Shown here: positions 17,306 through 26,031 of the stretch, piece by piece
Position numbering within the stretch: position 1 is the stretch's first letter
How the letters are laid out: each line of letters starts with the position of its first letter
Assembly: GCA_965204545.1 (NCBI GenBank)
Contig: CBDBFA010000003.1
Span: 3,286,001-3,350,000 of the forward strand
Direction of reading: 5' to 3'
Origin: JAABVD01 sp965204545
Lineage (GTDB): Bacteria > Verrucomicrobiota > Verrucomicrobiia > Opitutales > UBA2995
DNA: 64,000 nt
The notes under the pieces: model-generated
What the model was told of the DNA's origin: nothing
Database searches by the model: none
What the model saw: the letters and a program-made list of their open reading frames with translations, nothing else
Program-made: the position numbers and the translations under genes

Positions 17306-18408
17306 GTATCGAGGCTCGATTTCAGGTGCGCCTGGGCGGGTTCCGATTGGCCGTCGATTTGAAGATTCCCCAACGAGGGGTGACGGGGATCTTTGGTCCA
17401 TCCGGTAGTGGAAAAACGACCCTTTTGCGGGCCATTGCCGGGTTGGACCGCCATGAGGATGGATACCTCAGGATGGGCCATGAGGCGTGGCAGGATGGGT
17501 CCAGGTTTGTCCCCACCCACCTGCGTGCCCTGGGGTTCGTCTTTCAGGAGCCCAGTTTGTTCGGGCATCTCGACGTGCGGGGAAACCTGGAATACGGCCG
17601 GAAACGCGCGGGGCAAACGAACCCTCGCGTCTCACTGGGGAAATGGATTGAACTCCTGGACATCGGGGCGCTCCTCGGAAGAAGGCCCGACTCGTTATCC
17701 GGCGGTGAACGCCAGCGGGTAGCCATGGCCCGGGCCCTGGCCGCCAGTCCCCGGCTCTTGCTTATGGACGAACCGCTATCCTCATTGGATCGACCCCGCA
17801 AAATTGAGATTTTTCCATACCTCGAATCCCTGCACGATGAATTGGACATCCCGGTCATCTACGTCAGTCACTCCTCCGATGAGGTTGCCCGATTGGCCGA
17901 CCACCTGGTGCTGCTGAAGGACGGTCGGGTCGAAGCGGCGGGGCCGATCGGCCAACTCATGACCCGGTTGGACCTTCCGCTGGCTCAGGGAGATGAGGCG
18001 GAGGCCCTGATCGAGGGAGAAGTGGCCGGGTTCGAGGAGAACCATCATTTGACCCATGTCGATTCCGCGGTGGGGAGGTTTACCGTAGTTGGGACCGATT
18101 TCCCCTCCGGTCGTTCCATTCGTTTGCGGGTGGCGGCCCGGGACGTGAGCCTTGCCCTGTCCCCACCGGCCGAAACCAGCATATTGAATATATTTCCCGC
18201 GACGGTGGATGCGATGCGCCCGGAAGGCAAAGCTCTGGTGTCCGTTCGCTTGCGGGTGGGAAATGGCGTCCTTTTGAGTTGTATTACAGCCAAGTCGGCC
18301 AGTGACCTGGGCTTGGAACCGGGCAAGAAGGTATTCGCCCAGGTAAAGAGCGTAGCCGTGCTAAAGGCGCCGTTGGCGCCAAGAGGAAGTCGCTTCGCTC
18401 CAGAGTGA
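17302..18408 (+). CDS. modC: Molybdate ABC transporter, ATP-binding protein with Mop domain
   Basis: 368-residue ATPase: Walker A FGPSGSGKTT (31-40), Q-loop VFQEPSLF, signature LSGGERQRVAMARAL, Walker B LLLMDEPLSSLD and the H-loop VIYVSHSSDE. A C-terminal TOBE/Mop-like molybdate-binding region runs about 280-355 (RLRVAARDVSLAL ... GNGVLLSCITAKSASDLGLEPGKKVFAQVKSVAVL). The final residues KAPLAPRGSRFAPE are encoded by the left palindromic end of cassette copy B, fused in frame. ATGA overlap with modB. No ModE repressor gene is next to it. Confidence 0.95.
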   Translation: MSIEARFQVRLGGFRLAVDLKIPQRGVTGIFGPSGSGKTTLLRAIAGLDRHEDGYLRMGHEAWQDGSRFVPTHLRALGFVFQEPSLFGHLDVRGNLEYGRKRAGQTNPRVSLGKWIELLDIGALLGRRPDSLSGGERQRVAMARALAASPRLLLMDEPLSSLDRPRKIEIFPYLESLHDELDIPVIYVSHSSDEVARLADHLVLLKDGRVEAAGPIGQLMTRLDLPLAQGDEAEALIEGEVAGFEENHHLTHVDSAVGRFTVVGTDFPSGRSIRLRVAARDVSLALSPPAETSILNIFPATVDAMRPEGKALVSVRLRVGNGVLLSCITAKSASDLGLEPGKKVFAQVKSVAVLKAPLAPRGSRFAPE

Positions 18409-18902
18409 AGAGTGAAGAGTGAAGAGGAAAGAGTTCAGAGGTCAGATTCTATTCGCGATTGAATTGTCTTCATTAAACCAACCAGCATTGATGAGATTTC
18501 TTTCGACTCCTGAATCCATGCGTGTGCCATTGGTTTCTCGATGTAGCCAATTTCTTGCCCAATATAGATTTGGGTTCGAAGTTCGGCACAAGAACCTTTG
18601 GCGTATCGAAGGAATTGTAAAAACTCCTTTTGAGATATCCGATCCATACCTTCCGCGATATTGCTTGGAACGGATAGGCCGGAACGACAGATCTGGTCTT
18701 TGAAACCGTAATCCTTCAAATCAGCCATTGCCATGTAGATCTCTGCACTCATTCGTGCCGATCTTTTCCAGACATCGAGATCTTCGAATTTCATTTTATG
18801 GAGCATTCGGTGTTAAAAAAAGAGTGCAGTTTTGCAATACCTCCTTTTGGTGGGCACTGATCACTTCCCTCTTCCCTCTTCCCTCTTGGCGCCCCCGGCG
18901 CC
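18366..18902. mobile_element. Four-helix cassette, copy B (uninterrupted)
   Basis: 537-bp unit with matching inverted ends: left GGCGCC-gtt-GGCGCC-AAGAGG at 18366-18386, right the reverse complement of GGCGCC-ggg-GGCGCC-AAGAGG at 18882-18902. Inside the ends lie purine-rich GAAGAG units, the four-helix gene on the minus strand and CTTCCCT units. It matches copy A almost exactly over 18432-18866. The left end lies inside the 3' end of modC. No transposase is encoded, so movement would have to be helped in trans or by recombination. Confidence 0.6.
18435..18794 (-). CDS. Four-helix-bundle protein (IVP type), copy B
   Basis: 119-residue near-duplicate of the protein at 6446-6805, with the same MKFEDLDVWKRSARMS start and family motifs (ICRSGLSVPSNIAEG, FLRYAKGSCAELRTQI). 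The frame runs four codons further upstream in this copy only (a chance ATG at 18806 absent from copy A), so the shared ATG at 18794 is used. It lies between modC and nuoB on the opposite strand, inside the palindrome-ended cassette. Confidence 0.88.
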   Translation of the reverse strand: MKFEDLDVWKRSARMSAEIYMAMADLKDYGFKDQICRSGLSVPSNIAEGMDRISQKEFLQFLRYAKGSCAELRTQIYIGQEIGYIEKPMAHAWIQESKEISSMLVGLMKTIQSRIESDL

Positions 18903-18939
18903 TTTCCCCCAGAAACCAGCATCGAGCATTCGTATTTTC

Positions 18940-18969
18940 TTGAACGGTTTCCGAACTCCCTTCTACTTT
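18940..18969 (+). promoter_or_regulatory. Candidate promoter of the first complex I operon
   Basis: TTGAAC (18940-18945), 18-nt spacer, TACTTT (18964-18969), 14 bp before the nuoB ATG. The match to sigma-70 boxes is fair only; it is offered because this is the sole spacer between the cassette and the operon. Confidence 0.3.
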
Positions 18970-18983
18970 AGCCGTCTGTTACC

Positions 18984-19493
18984 ATGACTATACCGGGCGA
19001 GGAAATTGGCTACGACTCCAGGGCGGAAGGCGGGGTTATCACAAGTCGTCTCGATGCCGCCATCAACTGGGTGAGAGGCCATTCCATCTGGCCCATGCCC
19101 ATGGGGTTGGCCTGTTGTGGAATCGAGCTGATGGCGGTTGGTGCGTCGCGCTTTGACATCAGTCGATTCGGCGCCGAGGTGATGCGCTTTTCTCCCCGGC
19201 AATCCGACTGCATGATTGTGGCCGGCACGGTGACGTATAAGATGGCTCCGGCGGTTCGACGGATTTACGACCAGATGTCCGAACCCAAGTGGGTGATCGC
19301 CATGGGGGCTTGTGCCTCCACCGGCGGCATGTATCGGAGCTATGCGACCATGCAGGGAGTGGACCGCATTCTACCGGTCGATGTCTACGTGAGCGGTTGT
19401 CCGCCGCGACCTGAAGCCTTGTTGGATGCCTTTGTTCAACTGCAACGCAAAATCGCAGCCGAACCTTCCTCCAAAAACCTGGTCCCTGCCTGA
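18984..19493 (+). CDS. nuoB: NADH-quinone oxidoreductase subunit B (complex I, operon 1)
   Basis: 169-residue connecting-module subunit that carries the terminal N2 [4Fe-4S] cluster next to the quinone site. Cluster ligands are visible: tandem C44-C45 in GLACCGIEL, C110 in MGACASTGG and C139 in VSGCPPRPEAL. It opens a 13-gene operon running to 32468 in which every gene is within a few bases of the next or overlaps it. A nuoA gene, which normally precedes nuoB, is missing here; the spot upstream is occupied by the four-helix cassette. Confidence 0.96.
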   Translation: MTIPGEEIGYDSRAEGGVITSRLDAAINWVRGHSIWPMPMGLACCGIELMAVGASRFDISRFGAEVMRFSPRQSDCMIVAGTVTYKMAPAVRRIYDQMSEPKWVIAMGACASTGGMYRSYATMQGVDRILPVDVYVSGCPPRPEALLDAFVQLQRKIAAEPSSKNLVPA

Positions 19494-19503
19494 TCCCACT
19501 CCC

Positions 19504-20118
19504 ATGGACGACCCTCTCTTATCAGAGCTTACCGCATCTTTTCCTTTTCTCACGCCTCGTCCCAGCTCCGACCATCCATCGGTCGATTGCCCGGTGGAAA
19601 ACCTGCTCGAACTGGCCGCCGCCTTGAGGGACCGGCACGGCTTCGACCTGTTGTCGGATGTCACCTGCATCGATTGGTTCAAGTCATCTCCCCGTTTCAG
19701 TGCCGTTTATCACCTCTATTCAACGACCGGTCACCGCTACTTGCGCGTCGTGGTGGCGCTGAAGGACGATGAGCATCCCAGGGCGCCATCCTTGACGGGT
19801 ATGTGGCCGGCAGCGGATTGGCACGAACGCGAGGCCTACGACATGTTCGGGGTCGAGTTTGAGAATCACCCCGATCTGCGCCGGATTCTGATGTGGGAGG
19901 GCTATGATTGGCATCCCCTGCGCAAGGAATTTCCCCTGGCCGGCCACGATACCGAATTGCCCGATGAAGAGATCCGCCGGCAAAGCGGGACCCGCGTGAT
20001 CCCCGCTCCCATGGATGGAGGCCCTTTTGCCGCCAGCCAGCAAAGTGGAATCATGAGCAGAAGCGAACCGCGCGGGGCGGACGAGAGCTGGAGCGAAGAC
20101 AAGGAGAAGCCCCGTTAG
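19504..20118 (+). CDS. nuoC: NADH-quinone oxidoreductase subunit C (operon 1)
   Basis: 204-residue 30-kDa subunit of the peripheral arm. Motifs: DVTCIDWF, FSAVYHLYST, WPAADWHEREAYDMFGVEFENHPDLRRILMWEGYDWHPLRKEFPL, the family signature. ATG 19504 is chosen; the open frame upstream lies inside nuoB. The C-terminal about 45 residues (RRQSGTRVIPAPMDGG...SEDKEKPR) are charged and probably disordered, longer than in compact NuoC. Separate from NuoD, unlike the fused NuoCD of enterobacteria. Confidence 0.95.
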   Translation: MDDPLLSELTASFPFLTPRPSSDHPSVDCPVENLLELAAALRDRHGFDLLSDVTCIDWFKSSPRFSAVYHLYSTTGHRYLRVVVALKDDEHPRAPSLTGMWPAADWHEREAYDMFGVEFENHPDLRRILMWEGYDWHPLRKEFPLAGHDTELPDEEIRRQSGTRVIPAPMDGGPFAASQQSGIMSRSEPRGADESWSEDKEKPR

Positions 20119-20120
20119 CC

Positions 20121-21356
20121 ATGGCAACCCACCACATTTCGGTGGGCGATGTTCCCAGCCGCGCATCCGACATCGAGAAGGATCCTGGTCCGGAGAAGAT
20201 GAGCCTGAACATGGGGCCGTCCCATCCCAGTACCCACGGGGTGCTGCGGTTGAAGCTGGAGTTGGACGGAGAAGTCGTAACCAAGTGCGATCCGGATCTG
20301 GGGTATCTTCATCGGGGCGATGAAAAGATCGCCGAGAACATGACCTACAACCAGTTTATTCCCTATACGGACCGGTTGGATTACCTGGCTCCCCTGGCCA
20401 ACAACGTGGCCTTTGCCCTGGCGGTGGAAAAGCTGGCCCATCTGGAGGTTCCCCCGCGTTGCCAGGCCATTCGGGTAATCGTCTGCGAACTGGCTCGCAT
20501 TTCCGCCCACCTGTTGGGCTTGGGCGTTTACGCCATGGACACCGGAGCCATGAGCGTATTCATGTATACGTTTACCGAGCGGGAAAAACTCTACACTTTG
20601 TTCGAGAAGCTGACCGGAGCCCGCCTGACCACGAGTTATACGCGAATCGGCGGGTTGGCCCGGGACCTGCCCGAGGGTTGGCTGGGAGAAGTAAACCGGT
20701 TCGTAGCCAACCTGATTCCCCAGGTTGACGAGGTGGATGCCCTGCTCACCCGCAATCGCATCTTCGTCGACCGCACCCGGGAGGTGGGGGTCATCTCTGC
20801 GGAGGATGCATTGGCTTACGGCTTGACCGGGCCGAATCTGCGCGCCTCGGGCGTGCCGGTGGATTTGCGCAAGGACAGGCCCTATTGCGGATACCAGAAT
20901 TATGAATTCGACCTCCCGGTGGGTGAAGTAGGGGATAGCTACGATCGTTATGCCGTGCGCATGGAGGAAATTCGCCAGAGCGCCGGCATCGTGAGGCAAG
21001 TCATCGGGAAAATGCCGGATGGCCTGTACTATGCCGAAGACGCCAAGCGCATTTTTCCCCCGCCTAAGGAAAAGGTCATGACCCGGATGGAGGAACTGAT
21101 CCAAAATTTCATGATAACGACACAAGGCCCGCAGATTCCGCCCGGGGAAGTTTATTTTGAAGCTGAAAATCCGAAGGGCGCCCTTGGGTTCTTCATACAT
21201 TCCAAGGGAGGCGGCGTGCCCTATCGCCTCAAGATTCGCGGGCCTTCCTTCTGCAACCTGAGCATCCTGCCCAAGGTTTGCGTAGGGGCGATGTTATCCG
21301 ATGTGGTGGTAATCCTGGGAAGTCTGGATTTTGTCATGGGCGAATGTGACCGGTGA
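20121..21356 (+). CDS. nuoD: NADH-quinone oxidoreductase subunit D (operon 1)
   Basis: 411-residue 49-kDa subunit forming the quinone pocket with NuoB. Motifs: LNMGPSHPSTHGVLRLKLELDGE (the quinone-head His in HPSTHG), DPDLGYLHRGDEKIAENMTYNQFIPYTDRLDYL, LTGPNLRASG and the C-terminal KVCVGAMLSDVVVILGSLDFVMGECDR. Length is normal. Starts 2 bp after nuoC's stop. Confidence 0.97.
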   Translation: MATHHISVGDVPSRASDIEKDPGPEKMSLNMGPSHPSTHGVLRLKLELDGEVVTKCDPDLGYLHRGDEKIAENMTYNQFIPYTDRLDYLAPLANNVAFALAVEKLAHLEVPPRCQAIRVIVCELARISAHLLGLGVYAMDTGAMSVFMYTFTEREKLYTLFEKLTGARLTTSYTRIGGLARDLPEGWLGEVNRFVANLIPQVDEVDALLTRNRIFVDRTREVGVISAEDALAYGLTGPNLRASGVPVDLRKDRPYCGYQNYEFDLPVGEVGDSYDRYAVRMEEIRQSAGIVRQVIGKMPDGLYYAEDAKRIFPPPKEKVMTRMEELIQNFMITTQGPQIPPGEVYFEAENPKGALGFFIHSKGGGVPYRLKIRGPSFCNLSILPKVCVGAMLSDVVVILGSLDFVMGECDR

Positions 21357-21361
21357 GGGAG

Positions 21362-21877
21362 ATGAGCGAAGCCAGAATGAAGTTCTCACCGGAAACCCTC
21401 CAAAGAATCGAGACGGCGATTGCGCAGTATCCGCGGAAGCAGAGCGCCGTCATGACTCTGTTGCACTTCATCCAGGAGGAGTGCGGCTTCCTGTCCAATG
21501 AAGCGATTGAATGGGTGGCCCATAGACTTGAGATGCAGCCGGTCAGAGTTCTGGATTTGGTTACCTTTTATCCACACTACCGGAGGGAGAAACGGGGCAG
21601 AACGCGGGTGCGCCTCTGCCGCACGCTGCCCTGCGCCTTGATGGGCGCTTACAAGGTGGGGGATCAGTTGGAAACAGCGCTGAATTGCAAGATGGGGCAG
21701 AGCAAGGGTGACGGTTCGTTAACGTTGGAATATGCCGAATGCCTGGCCGCCTGTGCAGGGGGTCCGGTGGCACTGGTGGACGATGACCTCCACGAGAACC
21801 TGAACCGCCCGGGGTCGTTGCAAACTCTGGTCGAAACGGTTCGGAATCGGGCCGAGGAGGGGGCATCGGCCCTTTGA
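21362..21877 (+). CDS. nuoE: NADH-quinone oxidoreductase subunit E (operon 1)
   Basis: 171-residue thioredoxin-like [2Fe-2S] subunit of the NADH module. Four cluster cysteines are in the expected spacing: C86 and C91 (RLCRTLPCAL) and C127 and C131 (AECLAACAGGP). N-terminal IETAIAQYPRKQSAVMTLLHFIQEECGF is typical. Possible starts are GTG 21353 (overlapping nuoD), ATG 21362 and ATG 21377; I chose 21362, directly after a purine-rich GAGGGAG. Presence of E, F and G shows that this operon's enzyme uses NADH. Confidence 0.94.
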   Translation: MSEARMKFSPETLQRIETAIAQYPRKQSAVMTLLHFIQEECGFLSNEAIEWVAHRLEMQPVRVLDLVTFYPHYRREKRGRTRVRLCRTLPCALMGAYKVGDQLETALNCKMGQSKGDGSLTLEYAECLAACAGGPVALVDDDLHENLNRPGSLQTLVETVRNRAEEGASAL

Positions 21878-21889
21878 GGAGAATAAGAT

Positions 21890-23224
21890 ATGGCGGCGGA
21901 AAGAAGAATCCTTCTGGAACATGCGGATGAAGCTTATTACACTCCCAGTATAATGAGCTACATGGCCCACGGCGGTTACGAGGCGCTCAAGAAGGCCCTG
22001 AAGCAAAAGCCGGAGGATTTGCGCCGGGATGTCATGAAATCCGGGCTCCGCGGGCGGGGCGGTGCGGGATTTTCCTGCGGGCTCAAATGGAGCTTGGTGG
22101 ACCGGAAAAGTGGAAAGCCGATTTACCTGATTTGCAATTGCGACGAATCCGAGCCGGGAACCTTCAAGGACCGTCAACTGGTGCACAAGGACCCCCATCA
22201 AGTCATTGAAGGAATGATGATCGCGGCTTACGCCAACGACGTGGCTCTGGCCTTCATCTATATTCGGGAGGAGATGCCGCTGGGGGCCAGGATTCTGCAA
22301 GGAGCCATCGATGAAGCCCGGGCCATGGGATTTGTCGGGGAAGGCATTTGCCGCAGTGGGTATTCCTGTGACATCGTAATCCACAGGGGCGCCGGGGCTT
22401 ACATATGCGGTGAAGAAACCGCATTGATCGAATCGATGGAAGGCAAACGTCCCTATCCGCGCATCAAGCCTCCCTATTTTCCGGCTGTGCTGGGCCTTTA
22501 CCAGTGCCCGACCATCGTAAACAACGTGGAGACCCTCTGTAACATTGTGCACATCGTGCGGCGGGGGGGAGAGGCCTATGCCGAAATCGGGCGTCACGGA
22601 AATTCGGGCACGCGAATCTGGTGTGTGAGCGGAATGGTCCGAAACCCGGGTTATTTCGAGATAGAAACCCTCACCATGAAGGAGCTGCTTTACGACTTGT
22701 GCGGCGGACCGCTGCCCGGCCGGAAGTTTACCGGGATCATCCCGGGAGGGGCTTCCATGAAAATTCTCAAAGTCGATGACAACTATCGGAATCGCGATGG
22801 CCGGGCCATAACCTTCGAGAATATCATAATCGATTTCGACGGGATTCAGGCGGCCGGATCCATGTCAGGTTCGGCTGGAATGATAGTGCTGGATGACTCG
22901 GTCGATATCACTGAAGCCTTGGCCAATATCATTGGATTTTTCGCCCACGAGACCTGCGGACAGTGCACCCCCTGCCGGGAAGGCTCCTATTGGGCTCAAA
23001 AGATCCTTGCGCGCATGTGCTCGGGTGGCGCCAGAGAAGAGGACGTGGCCCTTCTCTACGACTTGGCCGGCAACATCGGAGGCCGCACCGTTTGCCCGAT
23101 GGGCTATTCCATTACCTGGCCGGTGCAAAGTTACATCGATAAATTTCGGGACCAGTTCGAAGCAAATGCCAGGGCAAACACTTGCGGTGTGGCATCGTTC
23201 ACGGAAAGGTTGATTGCGAAATGA
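21890..23224 (+). CDS. nuoF: NADH-quinone oxidoreductase subunit F (operon 1)
   Basis: 444-residue NADH- and FMN-binding subunit. FMN/NADH glycine-rich motif SGLRGRGGAGFSCGLKW (51-67), CNCDESEPGTFKDR, GAGAYICGEETALIESMEG, and the N3 [4Fe-4S] ligands C356, C359, C362 in CGQCTPCREG plus a downstream cysteine in GRTVCPMG. Full length. Its stop overlaps nuoG's start (ATGA). A GGAG-type ribosome site precedes the ATG. Confidence 0.97.
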   Translation: MAAERRILLEHADEAYYTPSIMSYMAHGGYEALKKALKQKPEDLRRDVMKSGLRGRGGAGFSCGLKWSLVDRKSGKPIYLICNCDESEPGTFKDRQLVHKDPHQVIEGMMIAAYANDVALAFIYIREEMPLGARILQGAIDEARAMGFVGEGICRSGYSCDIVIHRGAGAYICGEETALIESMEGKRPYPRIKPPYFPAVLGLYQCPTIVNNVETLCNIVHIVRRGGEAYAEIGRHGNSGTRIWCVSGMVRNPGYFEIETLTMKELLYDLCGGPLPGRKFTGIIPGGASMKILKVDDNYRNRDGRAITFENIIIDFDGIQAAGSMSGSAGMIVLDDSVDITEALANIIGFFAHETCGQCTPCREGSYWAQKILARMCSGGAREEDVALLYDLAGNIGGRTVCPMGYSITWPVQSYIDKFRDQFEANARANTCGVASFTERLIAK

Positions 23225-24930
23225 GTGCGGTAAAACGAGCCGAAGGCCGGATCGACGTTTTCATAGACGGCGAGAAGGTATCTTGCCGGCCGGGAACCAA
23301 CCTGATCGATTTGGTGGCCGGCATGGGAAAGGAGATTCCCCATTATTGCTATCATCCCAAATTGAGTGTCTCGGGCAATTGCCGCATGTGCCTGGTCGAA
23401 CTGGGCACCCCGGCCTTCGATAGAGCGACGGGCAAACCTGTTCCGGATGAGAAAGGCGACCCCAAAATCATGTTTTTTCCAAACCCGGTGATTGCCTGCG
23501 CAACGCGCTTGACCGCCGGAATGCATGTAAAGACCCAGTCGGACAAAGTCAAGGAATGCCGGGAAGCCGTCCTGGAGTTCCTGTTGATCAATCACCCCCT
23601 CGATTGTCCGATCTGCGACCAGGCGGGGGAATGCCTGTTGCAGGAATTCGCCACCGACTACGGCAGGGGCTCCAGCCGTTTCATCGAGGATAAGGTGGTC
23701 AAACCGAAACGCACCGTCCTGGGACCGAGGGTGATGCTGGATGATGAACGGTGCATTCTATGTTCGCGTTGCATTCGTTTCTGCCAGGAAGTGGTGGAGG
23801 ACGACGTTCTGGGATTCGTCGATCAGGGCCCCTTCACGACCCTGACCTGTTATCCGGGAAAGCAGTTGGAAAACAACTATTCCCTCAACACAGTCGACAT
23901 ATGCCCTGTCGGCGCCCTCACCAGCCGGGATTTTCGCTTCAGGATGCGGGTCTGGTTTCTCAAAGAAACACCCAGTATTTGCGCGGAAAGCAGTGTGGGC
24001 GTAAACACCCTTGTGGCCAGCAGGGAGGGGAAAGTGTACCGCATTACTCCGCGGAGAAACGACGAGGTGAACGATACCTGGATGTCGGACAGCGGCCGGG
24101 CTCTATACAAGGGGATCGAGGCGGGGAACCGCCTGCTCAGGTCGCGGATAAACCGTCTCCCGAATCGGCCGGAGCAGGTCCTGTTGGAAGCGGCCCGGCG
24201 GTTGCAGGGTGGAAAAACCGCTTTTGTGGGCTCTGGTCAGAACAGTGTGGAGGAGCAATTCCTCTTCCATCGTCTAAGTCGTGCGGCGCGGAGTGTGCTC
24301 AATTGCCTGGTGAGCCGGACCCGGGAAGGCGATGGGTTCTTAATTTCCAATGACGCCAATCCCAATGTCCGGGGAGCGCTTTGCGTTGGATTTATCGACA
24401 CTTTGCCCGAGGCAAACCTGACCGGTTTGGCCGTGAAAATCGATCGGGGCGAGGTGGATACCTTGGTGGTTTGCAACGAGGATCTCACCACTGCGGGAAT
24501 TGGCCCAAGCCGGTTGGAAAAAGTCCAGGTGATCTACCTGGGCACCCACGGCAACGCCACCTCGGAGGACGCCTCCGTGGTCATTCCCACTCTCACCGTC
24601 TTCGAGAAATCGGGAACCTTCATCAACCAACAGTTCCGTTTGCAGAAATTTCTCCAGGCCGTCCCCGGGCCTCCGGGAGTGGCGGACGACCTGGTGACGA
24701 TTTCCCGGTTGCTCGACCTCCTGGGCGGGGATGAGGGCCGGTTGACGACTCCCGAGAGGGTCTGGACCGTCCTCTCCAGCGAATTGAAATGTTTCGAGGG
24801 AATCGCCTTCGATACCCTGCCCGAGACTGGAGAGTTCCTGGATGGAACGGCCTTTCGGGGCCTTCCCTTTTGCGAAGGAGCAACCCTGCACTTTGAACCC
24901 GAAACCGCAGCCGTGGAGGCCGGGGCTTAA
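23221..24930 (+). CDS. nuoG: NADH-quinone oxidoreductase subunit G (operon 1)
   Basis: 569-residue molybdopterin-oxidoreductase-like Fe-S subunit. N1b ligands C43, C54, C57 and C93; N5 ligands H125, C129, C132, C138 (HPLDCPICDQAGEC); N4 ligands C178, C181, C184, C188 with the DICPVGALTS cysteine. The C-terminal molybdopterin-like region is much shorter than in the roughly 900-residue enterobacterial protein but keeps the EKSGTFINQQFRLQKFLQAVPGPPGVADD segment. The open frame upstream lies in nuoF; ATG 23221 gives the ATGA overlap. Confidence 0.95.
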   Translation: MSAVKRAEGRIDVFIDGEKVSCRPGTNLIDLVAGMGKEIPHYCYHPKLSVSGNCRMCLVELGTPAFDRATGKPVPDEKGDPKIMFFPNPVIACATRLTAGMHVKTQSDKVKECREAVLEFLLINHPLDCPICDQAGECLLQEFATDYGRGSSRFIEDKVVKPKRTVLGPRVMLDDERCILCSRCIRFCQEVVEDDVLGFVDQGPFTTLTCYPGKQLENNYSLNTVDICPVGALTSRDFRFRMRVWFLKETPSICAESSVGVNTLVASREGKVYRITPRRNDEVNDTWMSDSGRALYKGIEAGNRLLRSRINRLPNRPEQVLLEAARRLQGGKTAFVGSGQNSVEEQFLFHRLSRAARSVLNCLVSRTREGDGFLISNDANPNVRGALCVGFIDTLPEANLTGLAVKIDRGEVDTLVVCNEDLTTAGIGPSRLEKVQVIYLGTHGNATSEDASVVIPTLTVFEKSGTFINQQFRLQKFLQAVPGPPGVADDLVTISRLLDLLGGDEGRLTTPERVWTVLSSELKCFEGIAFDTLPETGEFLDGTAFRGLPFCEGATLHFEPETAAVEAGA

Positions 24931-24933
24931 GGC

Positions 24934-26022
24934 ATGGAGGCTTTCAATATCCTCTGGGTTGCGGCCAAGGCGCTCGCCGTCGTCATGGTCTTGTTATCCC
25001 TCTCTAATCTGGCAATACTGGCGGAGCGAAAGGTGTCCGGCTGGATACAGGGAAGGGTGGGGCCGAACCGGACCGCACTACCCGTAATCGGGGCGATTCC
25101 GCTCCTGGGTACCGGAATGACGCGCCTGGGACTCTTTCAACCCCTGGCTGACGGCCTGAAGTTGCTCTTGAAGGAAGATCCGGTTCCGGATCACGTCAAC
25201 AGGTTCTACTACTTTCTGGCCCCGGTGGCCGCCTTTATTCCCGCCGTGACCGCCATTTCCGTGCTGCCCTTCGGTGAGATCGTTCGCGATGGTACGCCTC
25301 GACCGATTGTGCTGGCCGATTTGGACATAGGAATACTCTTCATTTTCGCCGTGGCTTCCTTGGGGGTTTACGGGGTCATTCTGGCGGGATGGGCCTCCAA
25401 CAGCAAGTACCCCTTCCTGGGTGGAATTCGTTCCTCCGCCCAGATGATCTCCTATGAATTGGCTTTCGGGCTCTCCATACTACCGGTTTTCATGTGGTCC
25501 AATGCCCCAGGTTCCGGGGCCGGTCTCAACCTGTTTGCCGTGGTCCAGGGACAGCAGCACCTTTGGAACGTGTTTTGGATGCCGGTTTCCGCCTTGCTGT
25601 TTCTGGTGGCAATTTTCGCGGAAACCAATCGCTTGCCCTTTGACATGGCGGAATCGGAAACGGAATTGGTTTCCGGGTTCAGCACCGAATACGGCAGTTT
25701 CAAATTCGGGCTCTTCTTTCTGGCGGAGTACGCCCATATCATCGTGGGTTCGGGGGTGTTTACCGTTCTGTTCCTGGGCGGCTGGCACCTCCCTTTCATC
25801 ACGTCTGCTTTTTCCGAAGGAATGACCGGGGCGGTGCTATCGGTTATGGTTTTCTGCGCCAAGACCTTCTTGGTGGTCTTCTTTTTCATGTGGATTCGGT
25901 GGACTTTGCCCCGGTTCCGCTACGATCAGATAATGAAGCTGGGCTGGACCATGATGCTACCCCTGTCCCTGCTAAATGTAATCGCATATGCCATTTTTAT
26001 GGCCGTCTGGGATGGAATCTAA
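24934..26022 (+). CDS. nuoH: NADH-quinone oxidoreductase subunit H (operon 1)
   Basis: 362-residue membrane subunit at the quinone-binding junction, with about eight membrane segments. Motifs: AERKVSGWIQGRVGPNRTALP, FQPLADGLKLLLKEDPVPD, AETNRLPFDMAESETELVSGFSTEYGSFKFGLFFLAEYAHI and FFFMWIRWTLPRFRYDQIMKLGW. These carry the acidic and basic residues of the E-channel. Length is normal. Confidence 0.97.
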   Translation: MEAFNILWVAAKALAVVMVLLSLSNLAILAERKVSGWIQGRVGPNRTALPVIGAIPLLGTGMTRLGLFQPLADGLKLLLKEDPVPDHVNRFYYFLAPVAAFIPAVTAISVLPFGEIVRDGTPRPIVLADLDIGILFIFAVASLGVYGVILAGWASNSKYPFLGGIRSSAQMISYELAFGLSILPVFMWSNAPGSGAGLNLFAVVQGQQHLWNVFWMPVSALLFLVAIFAETNRLPFDMAESETELVSGFSTEYGSFKFGLFFLAEYAHIIVGSGVFTVLFLGGWHLPFITSAFSEGMTGAVLSVMVFCAKTFLVVFFFMWIRWTLPRFRYDQIMKLGWTMMLPLSLLNVIAYAIFMAVWDGI

Positions 26023-26031
26023 GATATTGCC

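Noticed and set aside
20115..21200. 361-residue open frame on the minus strand
   Set aside because: Antisense shadow of nuoD in operon 1.
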